DNA from: Desulfovibrio desulfuricans
Lineage (GTDB): Bacteria > Desulfobacterota > Desulfovibrionia > Desulfovibrionales > Desulfovibrionaceae
DNA length: 64,000 bases
Direction: 5' to 3'
Assembly (NCBI RefSeq): GCF_004801255.1
Contig: NZ_CP036295.1
Location: 1,053,001 to 1,117,000 of the forward strand
How positions within the stretch are numbered: position 1 is the stretch's first letter; the number at the start of each line of letters is the position of its first letter. Below the pieces are notes generated by a model. The model saw only the letters and a program-made list of their open reading frames with translations, ran no database searches and was not told where the DNA came from. The position numbers and the translations under genes are program-made. Shown one piece after another: positions 43,546 through 52,246 of the stretch.

Positions 43546-45204
43546 ATGAATGAACCCTACCTGAACATAACCCCCCTCGGAGGGTTAGGAGAGATCGGCC
43601 TTAACTGCCAGCTGTGGGAAACCGCAGGCGGCGTGGTAATGGTCGATTGCGGACTGATGTTTCCTGACGATGCCCATCTGGGCGTGGACGTTGTTATCCC
43701 GCATTTTGGGGCCGTCAGCGGCATCAAGGACAAACTGCTGGGCATTGTGCTTACCCACGGTCACGAAGACCACATCGGCGCGCTGCCCTGGATTGTGCCC
43801 GAAATCAAGGGCACGCGCATCTACGGCTCGCGTTTTACCCTGGCGCTGGTCGAGCACAAACTGCGCGAGCGTGAGATCCTCGACTGGGTGGAGCTCTGCC
43901 CCGTCAATGCTGACACCGTGTTGCCTCTGGGCGATCTGACCTTCCACTTTTTTCCCGTCTGCCACTCCATACCCGAAGGTTTCGGCCTGGGTATAGAGAC
44001 GCCCGTGGGCCGTGTGGTGCACAGCGGCGATTTCAAGATCGACCCGCACCCCCTGGACGCCACGGGCACGGATCTGAATCTGTTCCGCAATTTTGCGGGG
44101 CCAGAGGGCGCGCGGTTGCTGCTTTCGGATTCCACCAACGTGGTGCGCGAAGGACGCTCGCTCACCGAGCGCGAGGTTAAGGATTCGCTGGACAAGATAT
44201 TTGCCAAGGCGGAAGGCCGCATTGTTATTACGCTCTTTTCCAGCCACATCCAGCGCATCCAGGAAGTTTTTGACCTTGCGCGCGAGCACGGGCGCACGGT
44301 GGTGATCAGCGGCAAATCGCTGGCCAACAATATTGAGATGGCGCGAGACCTGGGCATAGCCAAACTGCCGCCCTCGTTTTTTAACGCGCACAACGGCGTG
44401 CCCGACCTGCCCGACGACCAGATTGTACTTGTGGTGACCGGCGCGCAGGGCGAACCCTTGTCGGCGCTCTCGCGCATGGTGCTTGGCGGTCACAGACAGC
44501 TTGAAATACGCAAGGGCGACACTGTGGTCATGAGCTCGCGCATGATCCCCGGCAACGCCAAGGCCATATCCAAACTGATCAACGAAATGTACCGCATCGG
44601 CGCGGAGGTGCTGTACGAAAGCGTGCACGCCATCCACGCCTCGGGGCACGCCCAGCGTGAAGAACTGCGCGACATGCTTGAAGCCGTGCGTCCCGAGCTG
44701 TTCGTGCCTGTGCACGGCGAGTACCAGCACCTTGTGAAGCATGGCCGCCTGGCTGCCGAGTGCGGCGTGCGGAAGGACAACGTGATTCTGCTCGAAGACG
44801 GCCTGCCGCTGACGCTGTTGGAGGATTCCTTCAGGATCGAGCAGCGCGTGCCCGTCGAGTGCACGCTGGTGGACGGCAAGGGCGTGGGCGACGTAGGCTA
44901 TGCAGTGCTCAAGGAGCGGCGCATCCTCGGCGACGAAGGCATGGTTATTGTCGTGCTGGTTGTGGATTCCGAAACCGGCAGCGTTCTGCACGGGCCGGAG
45001 ATGATCTCCAAAGGCTTTGTTTTTGAACAGCACTACAGTCACCTGCTTGAAGACGCCAAGTGCCTTGTGCTGGACGAAATTGAAGTCGCGCGCCCCGGCC
45101 AGCTCGGGCGGCTGCAGGAGGGCATACGGTCTTCGCTGCGTCGCTTTTTCCGCCGGGTGCTTGAGCGCGACCCCGTGGTCGTGCCGATCATCAGCGAAGT
45201 ATAA
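43546..45204 (+). CDS. rnj: Ribonuclease J
   Basis: 552 residues. Metallo-beta-lactamase/beta-CASP fold. Metal site HGHEDHIGALPW, CHSIPEG, the conserved DFKIDP, beta-CASP motif A-C region (SGKSLANN, VTGAQGEPLSAL, SSRMIPGNAKAI, HASGHAQREEL, VPVHGEYQHL). RNase J has 5'-to-3' exo- and endonuclease activity in RNA turnover. The ATG 43546 is favoured; a TTG at 43498 overlapping the preceding stop codon would add 16 residues. Neither has a good Shine-Dalgarno sequence. Confidence 0.93.
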   Translation: MNEPYLNITPLGGLGEIGLNCQLWETAGGVVMVDCGLMFPDDAHLGVDVVIPHFGAVSGIKDKLLGIVLTHGHEDHIGALPWIVPEIKGTRIYGSRFTLALVEHKLREREILDWVELCPVNADTVLPLGDLTFHFFPVCHSIPEGFGLGIETPVGRVVHSGDFKIDPHPLDATGTDLNLFRNFAGPEGARLLLSDSTNVVREGRSLTEREVKDSLDKIFAKAEGRIVITLFSSHIQRIQEVFDLAREHGRTVVISGKSLANNIEMARDLGIAKLPPSFFNAHNGVPDLPDDQIVLVVTGAQGEPLSALSRMVLGGHRQLEIRKGDTVVMSSRMIPGNAKAISKLINEMYRIGAEVLYESVHAIHASGHAQREELRDMLEAVRPELFVPVHGEYQHLVKHGRLAAECGVRKDNVILLEDGLPLTLLEDSFRIEQRVPVECTLVDGKGVGDVGYAVLKERRILGDEGMVIVVLVVDSETGSVLHGPEMISKGFVFEQHYSHLLEDAKCLVLDEIEVARPGQLGRLQEGIRSSLRRFFRRVLERDPVVVPIISEV

Positions 45205-45384
45205 GCGCTGGTCGAAGCGGTTGCAGGTTGACGCTTCGGGCCAAGGCCCGGTTCAGCAGCACCTGGGAGCACCGCAGGGCGCGGGGTATGCAGCTGGAGC
45301 TTTTGTTTCTGCTGCGCGCCGGGGGAGTTTAGTGTCCGGAACGAGGGGAATTAATCCCCGCCGCAGGCTTTATAGACTGTTCAT

Positions 45385-45429
45385 ATTGCCGCTGCCGACT
45401 TGTCTGTTGGCGGCGGCAATATTTTTTTT
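45385..45429 (+). terminator. Intrinsic terminator of rnj
   Basis: ATTGCCGCTGCC pairs with GGCGGCGGCAAT (one T:G pair), 12-base loop, followed by eight T. Confidence 0.85.
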
Positions 45430-45535
45430 CAGGCGGGCAAGCCCTGTTGGGCAAAAAGGCATGGACGCAAGCGGGCAGGGGGCGTCACGGAGCTGCAGAA
45501 TCGGGGTATGGCGGGGCATGCCGCCGCAGCAGCGT

Positions 45536-45568
45536 AAAAAACGGCGCGTCTGTCAAACAAACGCGCCG
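45536..45568 (-). terminator. Terminator of the liv operon
   Basis: On the minus strand CGGCGCGT / ACGCGCCG with an 11-base loop is followed by six T, about 57 bases after livF. Confidence 0.8.
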
Positions 45569-45624
45569 CCGTGCAATTATGGCGTGCGGTAAGGCCGCAG
45601 GCCCTGTGCCGCAGGTTGTATGGC

Positions 45625-46329
45625 CTACATGCCCAGGTAGGCGCTGCGCACTTCTTCGCTGGAGAGCAGGTTGGCTGCGGTGTCGCGCATGACGATGCGG
45701 CCGTTTTCCATCACATAGCCGTGGTTGGCGATGCGCAGGGCCTGGTTGGCGTTCTGCTCCACCAGAAAGACCGTGGTGCCGTTGGCGTTGACCTTCTGGA
45801 TAATGGCAAAGATCTGCTGGATGATGATGGGGGCAAGGCCCAGCGACGGCTCGTCCAGCAGCAGCAGCTTGGGCCGGGCCATGAGGGCGCGGCTGATGGC
45901 CAGCATCTGCTGTTCGCCGCCCGAAAGCGTGCCGCCAGCCTGTTTGCGCCGCTCTGAAAGGATGGGGAAGAGGCTGAACACGTAGTCCAGATCGTCCTTC
46001 ACCCCGGCGGGGTCGCGCCGCAAAAAAGCGCCGAGGTCGAGATTGTCGCTGACGCTCAGATCGGGAAATATCAGGCGGCCTTCCGGCACCTGCGAAATGC
46101 CCAGAGTCACGATTTCGTGCGGCGGCAAGTGGTGTATGGGCTTGCCATACCAGAGAATTTCGCCTTTTCTGGGGCGGTTGATGCCGCAGATGGTCATGAG
46201 CGTGGTAGACTTGCCCGCGCCGTTGGCCCCGATCAGGGTAACGATTTCACCTTCTTCAATCTTCAGCGAAATATCGCGCAGGGCCTGAATGTTGCCGTAA
46301 TAGGTGTCTACATTACGCAGCTCAAGCAT
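45625..46329 (-). CDS. livF: Branched-chain amino-acid ABC transporter ATPase LivF
   Basis: 234 residues. Walker A GANGAGKST, Q-loop SQVPEGRLIFPDL (LivF type), signature LSGGEQQM, Walker B LLLLDEPSLGLAP, switch His region replaced by LVEQN, as in all LivF proteins. It pairs with LivG. GGGAGAAAGCG before ATG 46329 sets the start, which overlaps the livG stop by eight bases. Confidence 0.95.
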   Translation of the reverse strand: MLELRNVDTYYGNIQALRDISLKIEEGEIVTLIGANGAGKSTTLMTICGINRPRKGEILWYGKPIHHLPPHEIVTLGISQVPEGRLIFPDLSVSDNLDLGAFLRRDPAGVKDDLDYVFSLFPILSERRKQAGGTLSGGEQQMLAISRALMARPKLLLLDEPSLGLAPIIIQQIFAIIQKVNANGTTVFLVEQNANQALRIANHGYVMENGRIVMRDTAANLLSSEEVRSAYLGM

Positions 46330-47107
46330 CGCTTTCTCCCAGATATGCCTTGATGACGCGGGGGTTGGTGCGGATTTCGGCGGGTGTGCCTGTGGCGATG
46401 CAGGAGCCGTATTCCATGACATAGATGCGGTCGGAGAGCGACATGACCATGCCCATATCGTGCTCGATGAGCAGGATGGAGAGTTGCTGGTGGTCGCGTA
46501 TGTGGCACACGAGCTCTTTGAGCTCGTTGGTCTCCTGGGGGTTCATGCCCGCTGCGGGCTCGTCAAGCAGCAACATGCGCGGTTCGGTGGCCATGGCGCG
46601 GGCGATTTCAAGACGCCGCTGCGCGCCGTAGGGCAGGTTGTTGGCCGTTTCGTTCCAGAAGTCTTGCAGCTTCACCAGCTCGAGCAGCTCATAGCTGTGG
46701 TCGATGCAGTCCTGCTCTTCCTGCCGTGTGCGCGCATCGCGCACAATGGCCCCCAAAATGCCAGCTTTGGTGCGGCAGTGGCGGCCTATCATCACGTTTT
46801 CAAGCACGGTCATTTCGTTGAACAGGCGAATGTTCTGAAACGTGCGGGCCATGCCCAGGGCTGTGATGATGTGGGGCTTTTTGCCGTTGAGCAACTGCTT
46901 TTCGCCCTTGGCGTCGTGCAGAAACATCTGCCCCTCGGTGGGAGTGTAAATGCCTGTAACGCAGTTAAAGAAGGTGGTCTTGCCAGCGCCGTTAGGGCCG
47001 ATAAGGGCCACAATCTCGCCCTGGTTCACTGTGAGCGAAAGCTCGTTCAGGGCGCGCAGACCGCCAAAATCCTGCGAAAGGTCTTTTACTTCCAGCACCG
47101 GGTTCAT
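46322..47107 (-). CDS. livG: Branched-chain amino-acid ABC transporter ATPase LivG
   Basis: 261 residues. Walker A GPNGAGKTT, LivG-type motif ARTFQNIRLF, signature motif replaced by LPYGAQRRLEIARA, Walker B LLLDEPAAGMNP and switch IEHDMGMVM. Length is usual for LivG (about 255). The start overlaps the livM stop by four bases (ATGA), so translation is coupled. Confidence 0.96.
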   Translation of the reverse strand: MNPVLEVKDLSQDFGGLRALNELSLTVNQGEIVALIGPNGAGKTTFFNCVTGIYTPTEGQMFLHDAKGEKQLLNGKKPHIITALGMARTFQNIRLFNEMTVLENVMIGRHCRTKAGILGAIVRDARTRQEEQDCIDHSYELLELVKLQDFWNETANNLPYGAQRRLEIARAMATEPRMLLLDEPAAGMNPQETNELKELVCHIRDHQQLSILLIEHDMGMVMSLSDRIYVMEYGSCIATGTPAEIRTNPRVIKAYLGESDA

Positions 47108-48327
47108 GAGCGGCCTCCTTCGGCGTCGTGCAGCGCGCCGATTCGGTAGCGGCGTCGCTCGCCACTGATAAGCCCCTGTGGCCGGAAGAGCATCATGATC
47201 ACCATGATGGCCCCGAAAAGCAGCATGCGGTAGTCAGAGAACGCCCGCAGATATTCCGGGGCAAGTATGAGTATCAGCGCGGCAATGACCACGCCGGCGA
47301 TGGAGCCCATGCCGCCCAGCACCACCATGGAAAGGATCATGGCCGATTCCATAAAGGTAAAGCTCGACGGGTTGATATAGGTGGTCTTGGCGGCAAAGAT
47401 AACGCCCGCAAAGCCAGCCCAGCACGAGCCCATCGCAAAGGCCGAAAGTTTTACGCGGGTAATGTCCACGCCCATGGCTTCACAGGCTATTTCGTCTTCG
47501 CGCAGGGCCTGCAGGGCAAGACCCACGCGCGAGTTTTTGAGCCGCGTGATGACGACAATGGTAATGATCACCGCCGCCAGCACCAGATAGTAAATGTAGG
47601 TGGTGGAAGCCGTAATATCCATGCTCATGCCGAAAAAGCCGGGGCGGGGAATATCGCTGACACCGCGCGGGCCGCCGGTGACGCTGTTCCAGTTTTGCAG
47701 GGTCAGGCGCACTATTTCGCCAAAACCCAGAGTGACAATGGCAAGGTAGTCGCCGCGCAGGCGCAGCACAGGAAAGCCCAGGCCAAGGCCAAACAGCACG
47801 GTAAGAAAGCCGCCGATAGGCAGGCAGGCCCAAAAGCCAAGGCCAAAGTACTGGTTAAGCAGGCCGTAAGTATACGCGCCAATGGCGTAAAAGGCCACAT
47901 AGCCCAGCACCAGCTGGCCCGCCAGCCCCACCACGATGTTCAGCCCCAGAGCCAGCATGACATACAGCAGCGCCGAGATCATGATGTTGGTCTGGTAAAA
48001 CGAGCTGACCATGGGCATGCCCAGCAGCACAACAGCGAGCAGCGCCAGGCCGCCCAGCCTGAGGCCGCGCCGGTTGCGGAAGGCCTCAATAATTTCAGCC
48101 AGGTTAAAGCCCGCGGGCAGCGTAACAATTTTTATGCCCGCCGCCTTGCGGGTAAAGCACCAGTCCCAGATCAGGGCCAGAACAAATATGCCTGCGCCCA
48201 GGGCCAGAATGCGGTCAAAACGCCAGATTACTGATTTTGCCGCTACGTTCAGCTTGATTCCCAGCACCGGCAGGGTAAGCAGCATGAACCACAGGGCGGC
48301 GATGGCGGCTTTAAGTATGCGCTGCAT
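47104..48327 (-). CDS. livM: Branched-chain amino-acid ABC permease LivM
   Basis: 407 residues, about 10-11 membrane segments. The LivM signature GLALQALREDEIACEAMGVDITRVKLSAF is the cytoplasmic EAA-like coupling loop. An N-terminal extension of about 90 residues with two more membrane segments (1-30 and 40-60) and a hydrophilic insert is typical of the longer LivM forms. It starts two bases after the livH stop region. Confidence 0.94.
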   Translation of the reverse strand: MQRILKAAIAALWFMLLTLPVLGIKLNVAAKSVIWRFDRILALGAGIFVLALIWDWCFTRKAAGIKIVTLPAGFNLAEIIEAFRNRRGLRLGGLALLAVVLLGMPMVSSFYQTNIMISALLYVMLALGLNIVVGLAGQLVLGYVAFYAIGAYTYGLLNQYFGLGFWACLPIGGFLTVLFGLGLGFPVLRLRGDYLAIVTLGFGEIVRLTLQNWNSVTGGPRGVSDIPRPGFFGMSMDITASTTYIYYLVLAAVIITIVVITRLKNSRVGLALQALREDEIACEAMGVDITRVKLSAFAMGSCWAGFAGVIFAAKTTYINPSSFTFMESAMILSMVVLGGMGSIAGVVIAALILILAPEYLRAFSDYRMLLFGAIMVIMMLFRPQGLISGERRRYRIGALHDAEGGRS

Positions 48328-48329
48328 GG

Positions 48330-49238
48330 CTACACCTTTTGCACTGTGGCTTTGCCCAAGATGCCGTCGGGCCTGAAAATGAGAATGAGAATAAGGATGC
48401 CGAAGGCCAGCATGTCTTCATAATTGCCGGAAAAATAGCCCGTGGTGAAGCTTTCGGCCAAGCCAAGCACAAGGCCGCCCACCATGGCTCCGGGGATGGA
48501 GCCGATGCCGCCAAGCACCGCGGCGGTAAAGGCCTTGAGCCCCGCCAGAAAGCCGATGCCAAAGTTGACCTGCCCCATGTGCGAGGCGATAAGCACGCCG
48601 CCAAGGGCCGCCAGAGAGGAGCCGACGATAAACGTGAGCGATATGATGCGGTCGGCGTTGATGCCCAGCAAGAGGGCCATCTTGCGGTTTTGCGCGGTGG
48701 CGCGCATGGCCTTGCCCATACGGGTGTAACGAATGAAGGTCGACAGCAAAACCATGGCAATGGTGCTGACCATAAGGATCAGAAAATCGCTGGCGCCCAT
48801 GACGTAGTCGATGTGCTCAAGAAAATCCATTTCTGGCAGCAGGTTGGGAAAAGGCACAAAGTCGGATGTCTGCGCGAGCAGCACATAGTTTTGCAAAAAG
48901 ATGGACATACCGATGGCGGAGATCAGCGGCGAGAGGCGCGGCGCGCCGCGCAGGGGTTTGTAGGCTACTTTTTCCAGCGTGTACCCGTAGGCGGAGCACC
49001 AGACAATGGCCGCCAGCGCGGCCACAATGAGGATGCCGCCAGCGGGGAAGCCGTAGACGCCCAGCGCGCCAGCTATCAGCAGGGCCGTAAAGGCCCCCAG
49101 CATATACACTTCGCCATGGGCAAAATTGATGAGCCCGATGATGCCGTAAACCAGCGTGTAGCCCAGGGCGATCAGCGCGTAAATGCTGCCTCTGGTCAAA
49201 CCGCCAAAAAAGAGCTCTATAAAAAATTGAATGTCCAT
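48330..49238 (-). CDS. livH: Branched-chain amino-acid ABC permease LivH
   Basis: 302 residues, about 8 membrane segments. The N-terminus GLTRGSIYALIALGYTLVYGIIGLINFAHGE is the standard LivH motif, and RYTRMGKAMRATAQNRKMALLLGINADRI is the coupling loop that contacts the ATPases. It lies 121 bases downstream of livK, after a strong palindromic hairpin. Confidence 0.95.
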   Translation of the reverse strand: MDIQFFIELFFGGLTRGSIYALIALGYTLVYGIIGLINFAHGEVYMLGAFTALLIAGALGVYGFPAGGILIVAALAAIVWCSAYGYTLEKVAYKPLRGAPRLSPLISAIGMSIFLQNYVLLAQTSDFVPFPNLLPEMDFLEHIDYVMGASDFLILMVSTIAMVLLSTFIRYTRMGKAMRATAQNRKMALLLGINADRIISLTFIVGSSLAALGGVLIASHMGQVNFGIGFLAGLKAFTAAVLGGIGSIPGAMVGGLVLGLAESFTTGYFSGNYEDMLAFGILILILIFRPDGILGKATVQKV

Positions 49239-49324
49239 GCAAACTCGCGTGCGGTACGGTAAGTAATGCCGTTCGTTCCGCCTGACCCGTTGGTGCCGTC
49301 AGCGATCGGCAGATGCGTGAAAAG

Positions 49325-49352
49325 CCGGGGCGCGGCCATGGCCGCGCCCCGG
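49325..49352 (-). terminator. 28-bp perfect palindrome between livK and livH
   Basis: The half-site CCGGGGCGCGGCCA is followed at once by its exact complement, with no loop bases; on the minus strand the hairpin is followed by CTTTT. It likely stops part of the transcripts after livK or protects the livK mRNA, so that the binding protein is made in excess over the permease. Confidence 0.75.
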
Positions 49353-49359
49353 TAGACGT

Positions 49360-50490
49360 TTAGTCCAGAGTGAGGCTGTGCTTCAGTTCAACAAATTTGC
49401 CGTCCTTCACCTGGTAGATGGAAAGGCCCATACCTGCGGCGTCGCCGGTCTTGCTGAAGGTCAGCTTGCCCAGCGGGGTTTCCACGGGGGTGTTGTGCAG
49501 AGCTTCCACAAGCTTGGCGGCATCGGTGGAGCCGGCCACTGCGATGGCGTTGATGAGCGCCTGGGTGGCGGCATAGCCGTTGTAGTAGAAGGAACCGGGA
49601 TCGCTGCCGAACATCTTCACATGGCCTTCAAGGGCATGCTTGTAGGCGGGCAGGTTACTGGTGTCCTTGGGGTAGGAGGCGTACACGCCTTCGCAGTCCT
49701 TGCCGGCCATCTTGATGAAGGCATCGTCCTTGAGGCCGTCGGGGCCGATCATGGCGGTGGTCACGTGGTCGCGGCGCATCTGCTGCAGCAGCTTGGAGGC
49801 GGTGGGCTGGTAGCCGCCGAACACGAGGATGTCGGGCTTGGCGCGGCGCAGTTTGCGCACAACGGCAGAAAAGTCAACGGCGTCGGGGGTAATGGCTTCG
49901 TACAGCACGGTTTCAACACCGGCTTTTTCGAGCGTTTCGCGGTTGTTGTCCACAAAACCCTTGCCGTAATCGCCGTTATCGTGCAGGTAGGCGACCTTTT
50001 TGGCCTTGAGGCCGTTGAGGATAAAGTCGCTGGTCAACTTGGCCTGGGCCTTGTCGTTGGCGATGGTGCGGAAGAAGTAGGGGTTGGTGCCACTCTCGGT
50101 GAGGTTGGGGGTGGTGGCCGAAGGCGACATGGACACGATCTTGGCTTCGGTGTAGAGCGGCAAGGTAGCCTTGGTAGCGCCGGAGCAGATGTGGCCCATA
50201 ACCACGTTAACCTTTTCGGAAATCAGCTTGGTAGCCGCGTTGGTGGCCAGCTCGGGCTTGCACTGGTCATCTTGGGCGATCAGCTCGATCTGACGGCCGA
50301 GCACGCCGCCCTTGGCGTTGACTTCGGCAATGACAACCTTGGCGGCATTCAGACTGGGAACGCCGTATGAGGCCAGGTCGCCAGAGTGCGCGCCGGCAAC
50401 GCCGATTTTAATGGGGTCCGCAGCCATTGCGGGTGCGGCAATTGCCACGCAAAATGCCATTGCAGCAAGCCATGTCATACCTTTTTTCAT
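49360..50490 (-). CDS. livK: Branched-chain amino-acid ABC transporter substrate-binding protein
   Basis: 376 residues. A signal peptide (about 1-23, ending AMA) is followed by a type I periplasmic binding protein (Leu/Ile/Val type): IKIGVAGAHSGDLASYG, VNVVMGHICSGATKA, MSPSATTPNLTE, YGKGFVDNNRETLEKAGVE. It delivers Leu, Ile, Val or related amino acids to LivHM. ATG 50490 is preceded by GGAGGGCGGAG. First gene of livKHMGF. Confidence 0.94.
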   Translation of the reverse strand: MKKGMTWLAAMAFCVAIAAPAMAADPIKIGVAGAHSGDLASYGVPSLNAAKVVIAEVNAKGGVLGRQIELIAQDDQCKPELATNAATKLISEKVNVVMGHICSGATKATLPLYTEAKIVSMSPSATTPNLTESGTNPYFFRTIANDKAQAKLTSDFILNGLKAKKVAYLHDNGDYGKGFVDNNRETLEKAGVETVLYEAITPDAVDFSAVVRKLRRAKPDILVFGGYQPTASKLLQQMRRDHVTTAMIGPDGLKDDAFIKMAGKDCEGVYASYPKDTSNLPAYKHALEGHVKMFGSDPGSFYYNGYAATQALINAIAVAGSTDAAKLVEALHNTPVETPLGKLTFSKTGDAAGMGLSIYQVKDGKFVELKHSLTLD

Positions 50491-50671
50491 CTCCGCCCTC
50501 CGCGAGAAAAGATGTGCGCACAAATCATGCGCCGCTTGTGGATGAAGGCTTTTCTATTGCCTCATTGCGGGCATCCTGTCAATGCAAGCATGGCGCGGCG
50601 CTTGAAGCTGAGCGTGCGTGCAAGTGGCTCAAGCCTTAACCAAAACAGGTATTTCAGCCTCCCTGCTGCCG

Positions 50672-52102
50672 TCAGGGCTCAAGAGCTGCGCGCAGGGCCG
50701 CAACCCCCCTGTTTATGGCCTGCTCTGACAGGTGGGCGTAGCCCATGATAAGCTGGTGAGCGTGCGCTCCGTCGCGCCGGAGCGAATGTTGCTCCACGGG
50801 CGCAGCCAGCACCCCCTGCCGCCGCATGGCGGCCAGAACCTGATCTGAAAACTGTATGCCGTTAAATTCCGCAATCATATGCAGCCCCGCAGCTTGACCG
50901 CTGGCTGTAAACCTGCGCCCAAAGTGGTGCTGCAGGCACTGGAGCAAAAACAGACGCCTGCGTTTGTACAGCTTGCTCATTTTCCAGATGTGCCGCTCAA
51001 GGCCGCCGCTGGTTATAAAAGCCGCCAGCGTGCGCTGCGACAGCGCATCAGTATGCACGTCGGTATACCGTTTTTCTTCAATCCAGGCTTGGGCCAGCCG
51101 CTCGGGCACAACGGCAAAGCCCAGCCGCAGCGCCGGGGCAAGAATTTTGCTGAATGACCCGATGTAGATGACCCTGTCAGGGGCCAGTTCGTGCAGGGCG
51201 CTGACAGGCGTACCCTCAAAGCGAAACTCGCCGTCGTAATCGTCTTCCACCACCATGCAGTCGCTGTCGCGGGCAAAGTCGACAAGGGCCAGCCGTCGGG
51301 GTGCGGAAAGAATGCCGCCTGTGGGGTACTGGTGCGACGGCGTCACGTACACAAAGGCACAGCGGTCTGCAATCCGTCTCGGCAGGTCGCGCAGGCGGGC
51401 CGTGTCCATGCCGTGCGCATCCGCCGTGACGCCTTCTACCGCGTAGCCAGCCCGGGCAATGACCTCTACCAGCCCCCGGTGCACAGGGTCTTCAACAATT
51501 GCCAGGGCTTCCGGGCGGCCGAGCAGGCGGGCCACAAGCCGCAGCCCCTGCGTTGCGCCGGTAGTAATCATTATCTGTTCCGGGTGGGCGCGCAGGCCGC
51601 GCATGCGCAGCAGCCAACCCGCGATGGCCTCGCGCAGTTCGTCCACGCCCGCCGGGCTGCAATAGCGCAGGGCAGAGGCTGGTACGGCGTCGCAGACCTG
51701 ACGGTATAGCCTGCCCCATTCCGCAGCGGGAAAGTGCTCGAGCGCCGGTATGCCCGACTGGAAATTTACCAGCCCCGGCGGGTCGCAATGCCTCCTGACC
51801 TGTTGTTGGGGCGACACGTCCGCAGCCGCTGCCGTCTGGGGCGCCGCATACGCTTGCGGGTGAATGCCGTGGGCCACTCTGGTTCCCGAACCGCCGCGGG
51901 ATTCAAGGTAGCCCTCGGCAAGCAGCTGCTCATAGGACTCAAGCACGGTGCTGCGGGCCACGCCCAGCTCTTTGCACAACAGACGGGTGGAGGGCAGCCG
52001 GTCGCCAGCGGTCAGGTCGCCGCGCAGGATGAGGGTCTTGATCTGGCCGCATATCTGGCGGCTCAGCGAAAAGGGGCTTTGCGCATCAAGGGTTAGCCAC
52101 AT
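50672..52102 (-). CDS. MocR-type regulator (GntR winged helix fused to aminotransferase fold)
   Basis: 476 residues. Residues about 10-75 are a GntR winged helix (LPSTRLLCKELGVARSTVLESYEQL). Residues 110-476 are a fold-type I aminotransferase domain with the PLP lysine in IGSFSKILAPALRLG. MocR proteins use PLP as a sensor rather than as catalyst. ATG 52102 gives the normal MocR start (MWLTLDAQSPFSLSRQICGQ); a longer frame exists. Divergent from the DMT transporter gene, its likely target, with a symmetric site between them. Confidence 0.9.
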   Translation of the reverse strand: MWLTLDAQSPFSLSRQICGQIKTLILRGDLTAGDRLPSTRLLCKELGVARSTVLESYEQLLAEGYLESRGGSGTRVAHGIHPQAYAAPQTAAAADVSPQQQVRRHCDPPGLVNFQSGIPALEHFPAAEWGRLYRQVCDAVPASALRYCSPAGVDELREAIAGWLLRMRGLRAHPEQIMITTGATQGLRLVARLLGRPEALAIVEDPVHRGLVEVIARAGYAVEGVTADAHGMDTARLRDLPRRIADRCAFVYVTPSHQYPTGGILSAPRRLALVDFARDSDCMVVEDDYDGEFRFEGTPVSALHELAPDRVIYIGSFSKILAPALRLGFAVVPERLAQAWIEEKRYTDVHTDALSQRTLAAFITSGGLERHIWKMSKLYKRRRLFLLQCLQHHFGRRFTASGQAAGLHMIAEFNGIQFSDQVLAAMRRQGVLAAPVEQHSLRRDGAHAHQLIMGYAHLSEQAINRGVAALRAALEP

Positions 52103-52135
52103 GGCGCACCTGAATTGGTATGGTTGTAAGTATAA

Positions 52136-52163
52136 AAAAGTGGCACTTACATGGACCACTTTT
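52136..52163. promoter_or_regulatory. Candidate MocR operator in the divergent region
   Basis: AAAAGTGG and CCACTTTT form a perfect 8-bp inverted repeat separated by 12 bases, midway between the MocR and DMT genes. MocR-type regulators commonly bind such sites in divergent promoters. Binding itself is inference. Confidence 0.6.
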
Positions 52164-52246
52164 CCCAGGCTACGCTCTCCGCAGCTGGATGGCAATGCGC
52201 GCCAGCGGACAACCACCGCCGAAAACAGGCAGGAGAGAGGTTCAGT

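Larger units (their letters stand above)
45205..45624. other. rnj-livF convergent intergenic region
   Basis: No gene seen. It holds a small GGGGA/TCCCC hairpin near 45344, the rnj terminator (45385-45429) and the livF terminator (45536-45568). Confidence 0.6.

Noticed and set aside
49378-50370. 330-codon plus-strand frame opposite livK, rich in Gly and Val
   Set aside because: A shadow of the codon pattern of the binding-protein gene; no independent start signal.
52141-52155. TGGCAC in the MocR-DMT region as a second sigma-54 promoter
   Set aside because: The -12 part (TTGC) is missing at the required distance, and the bases are part of the inverted repeat.
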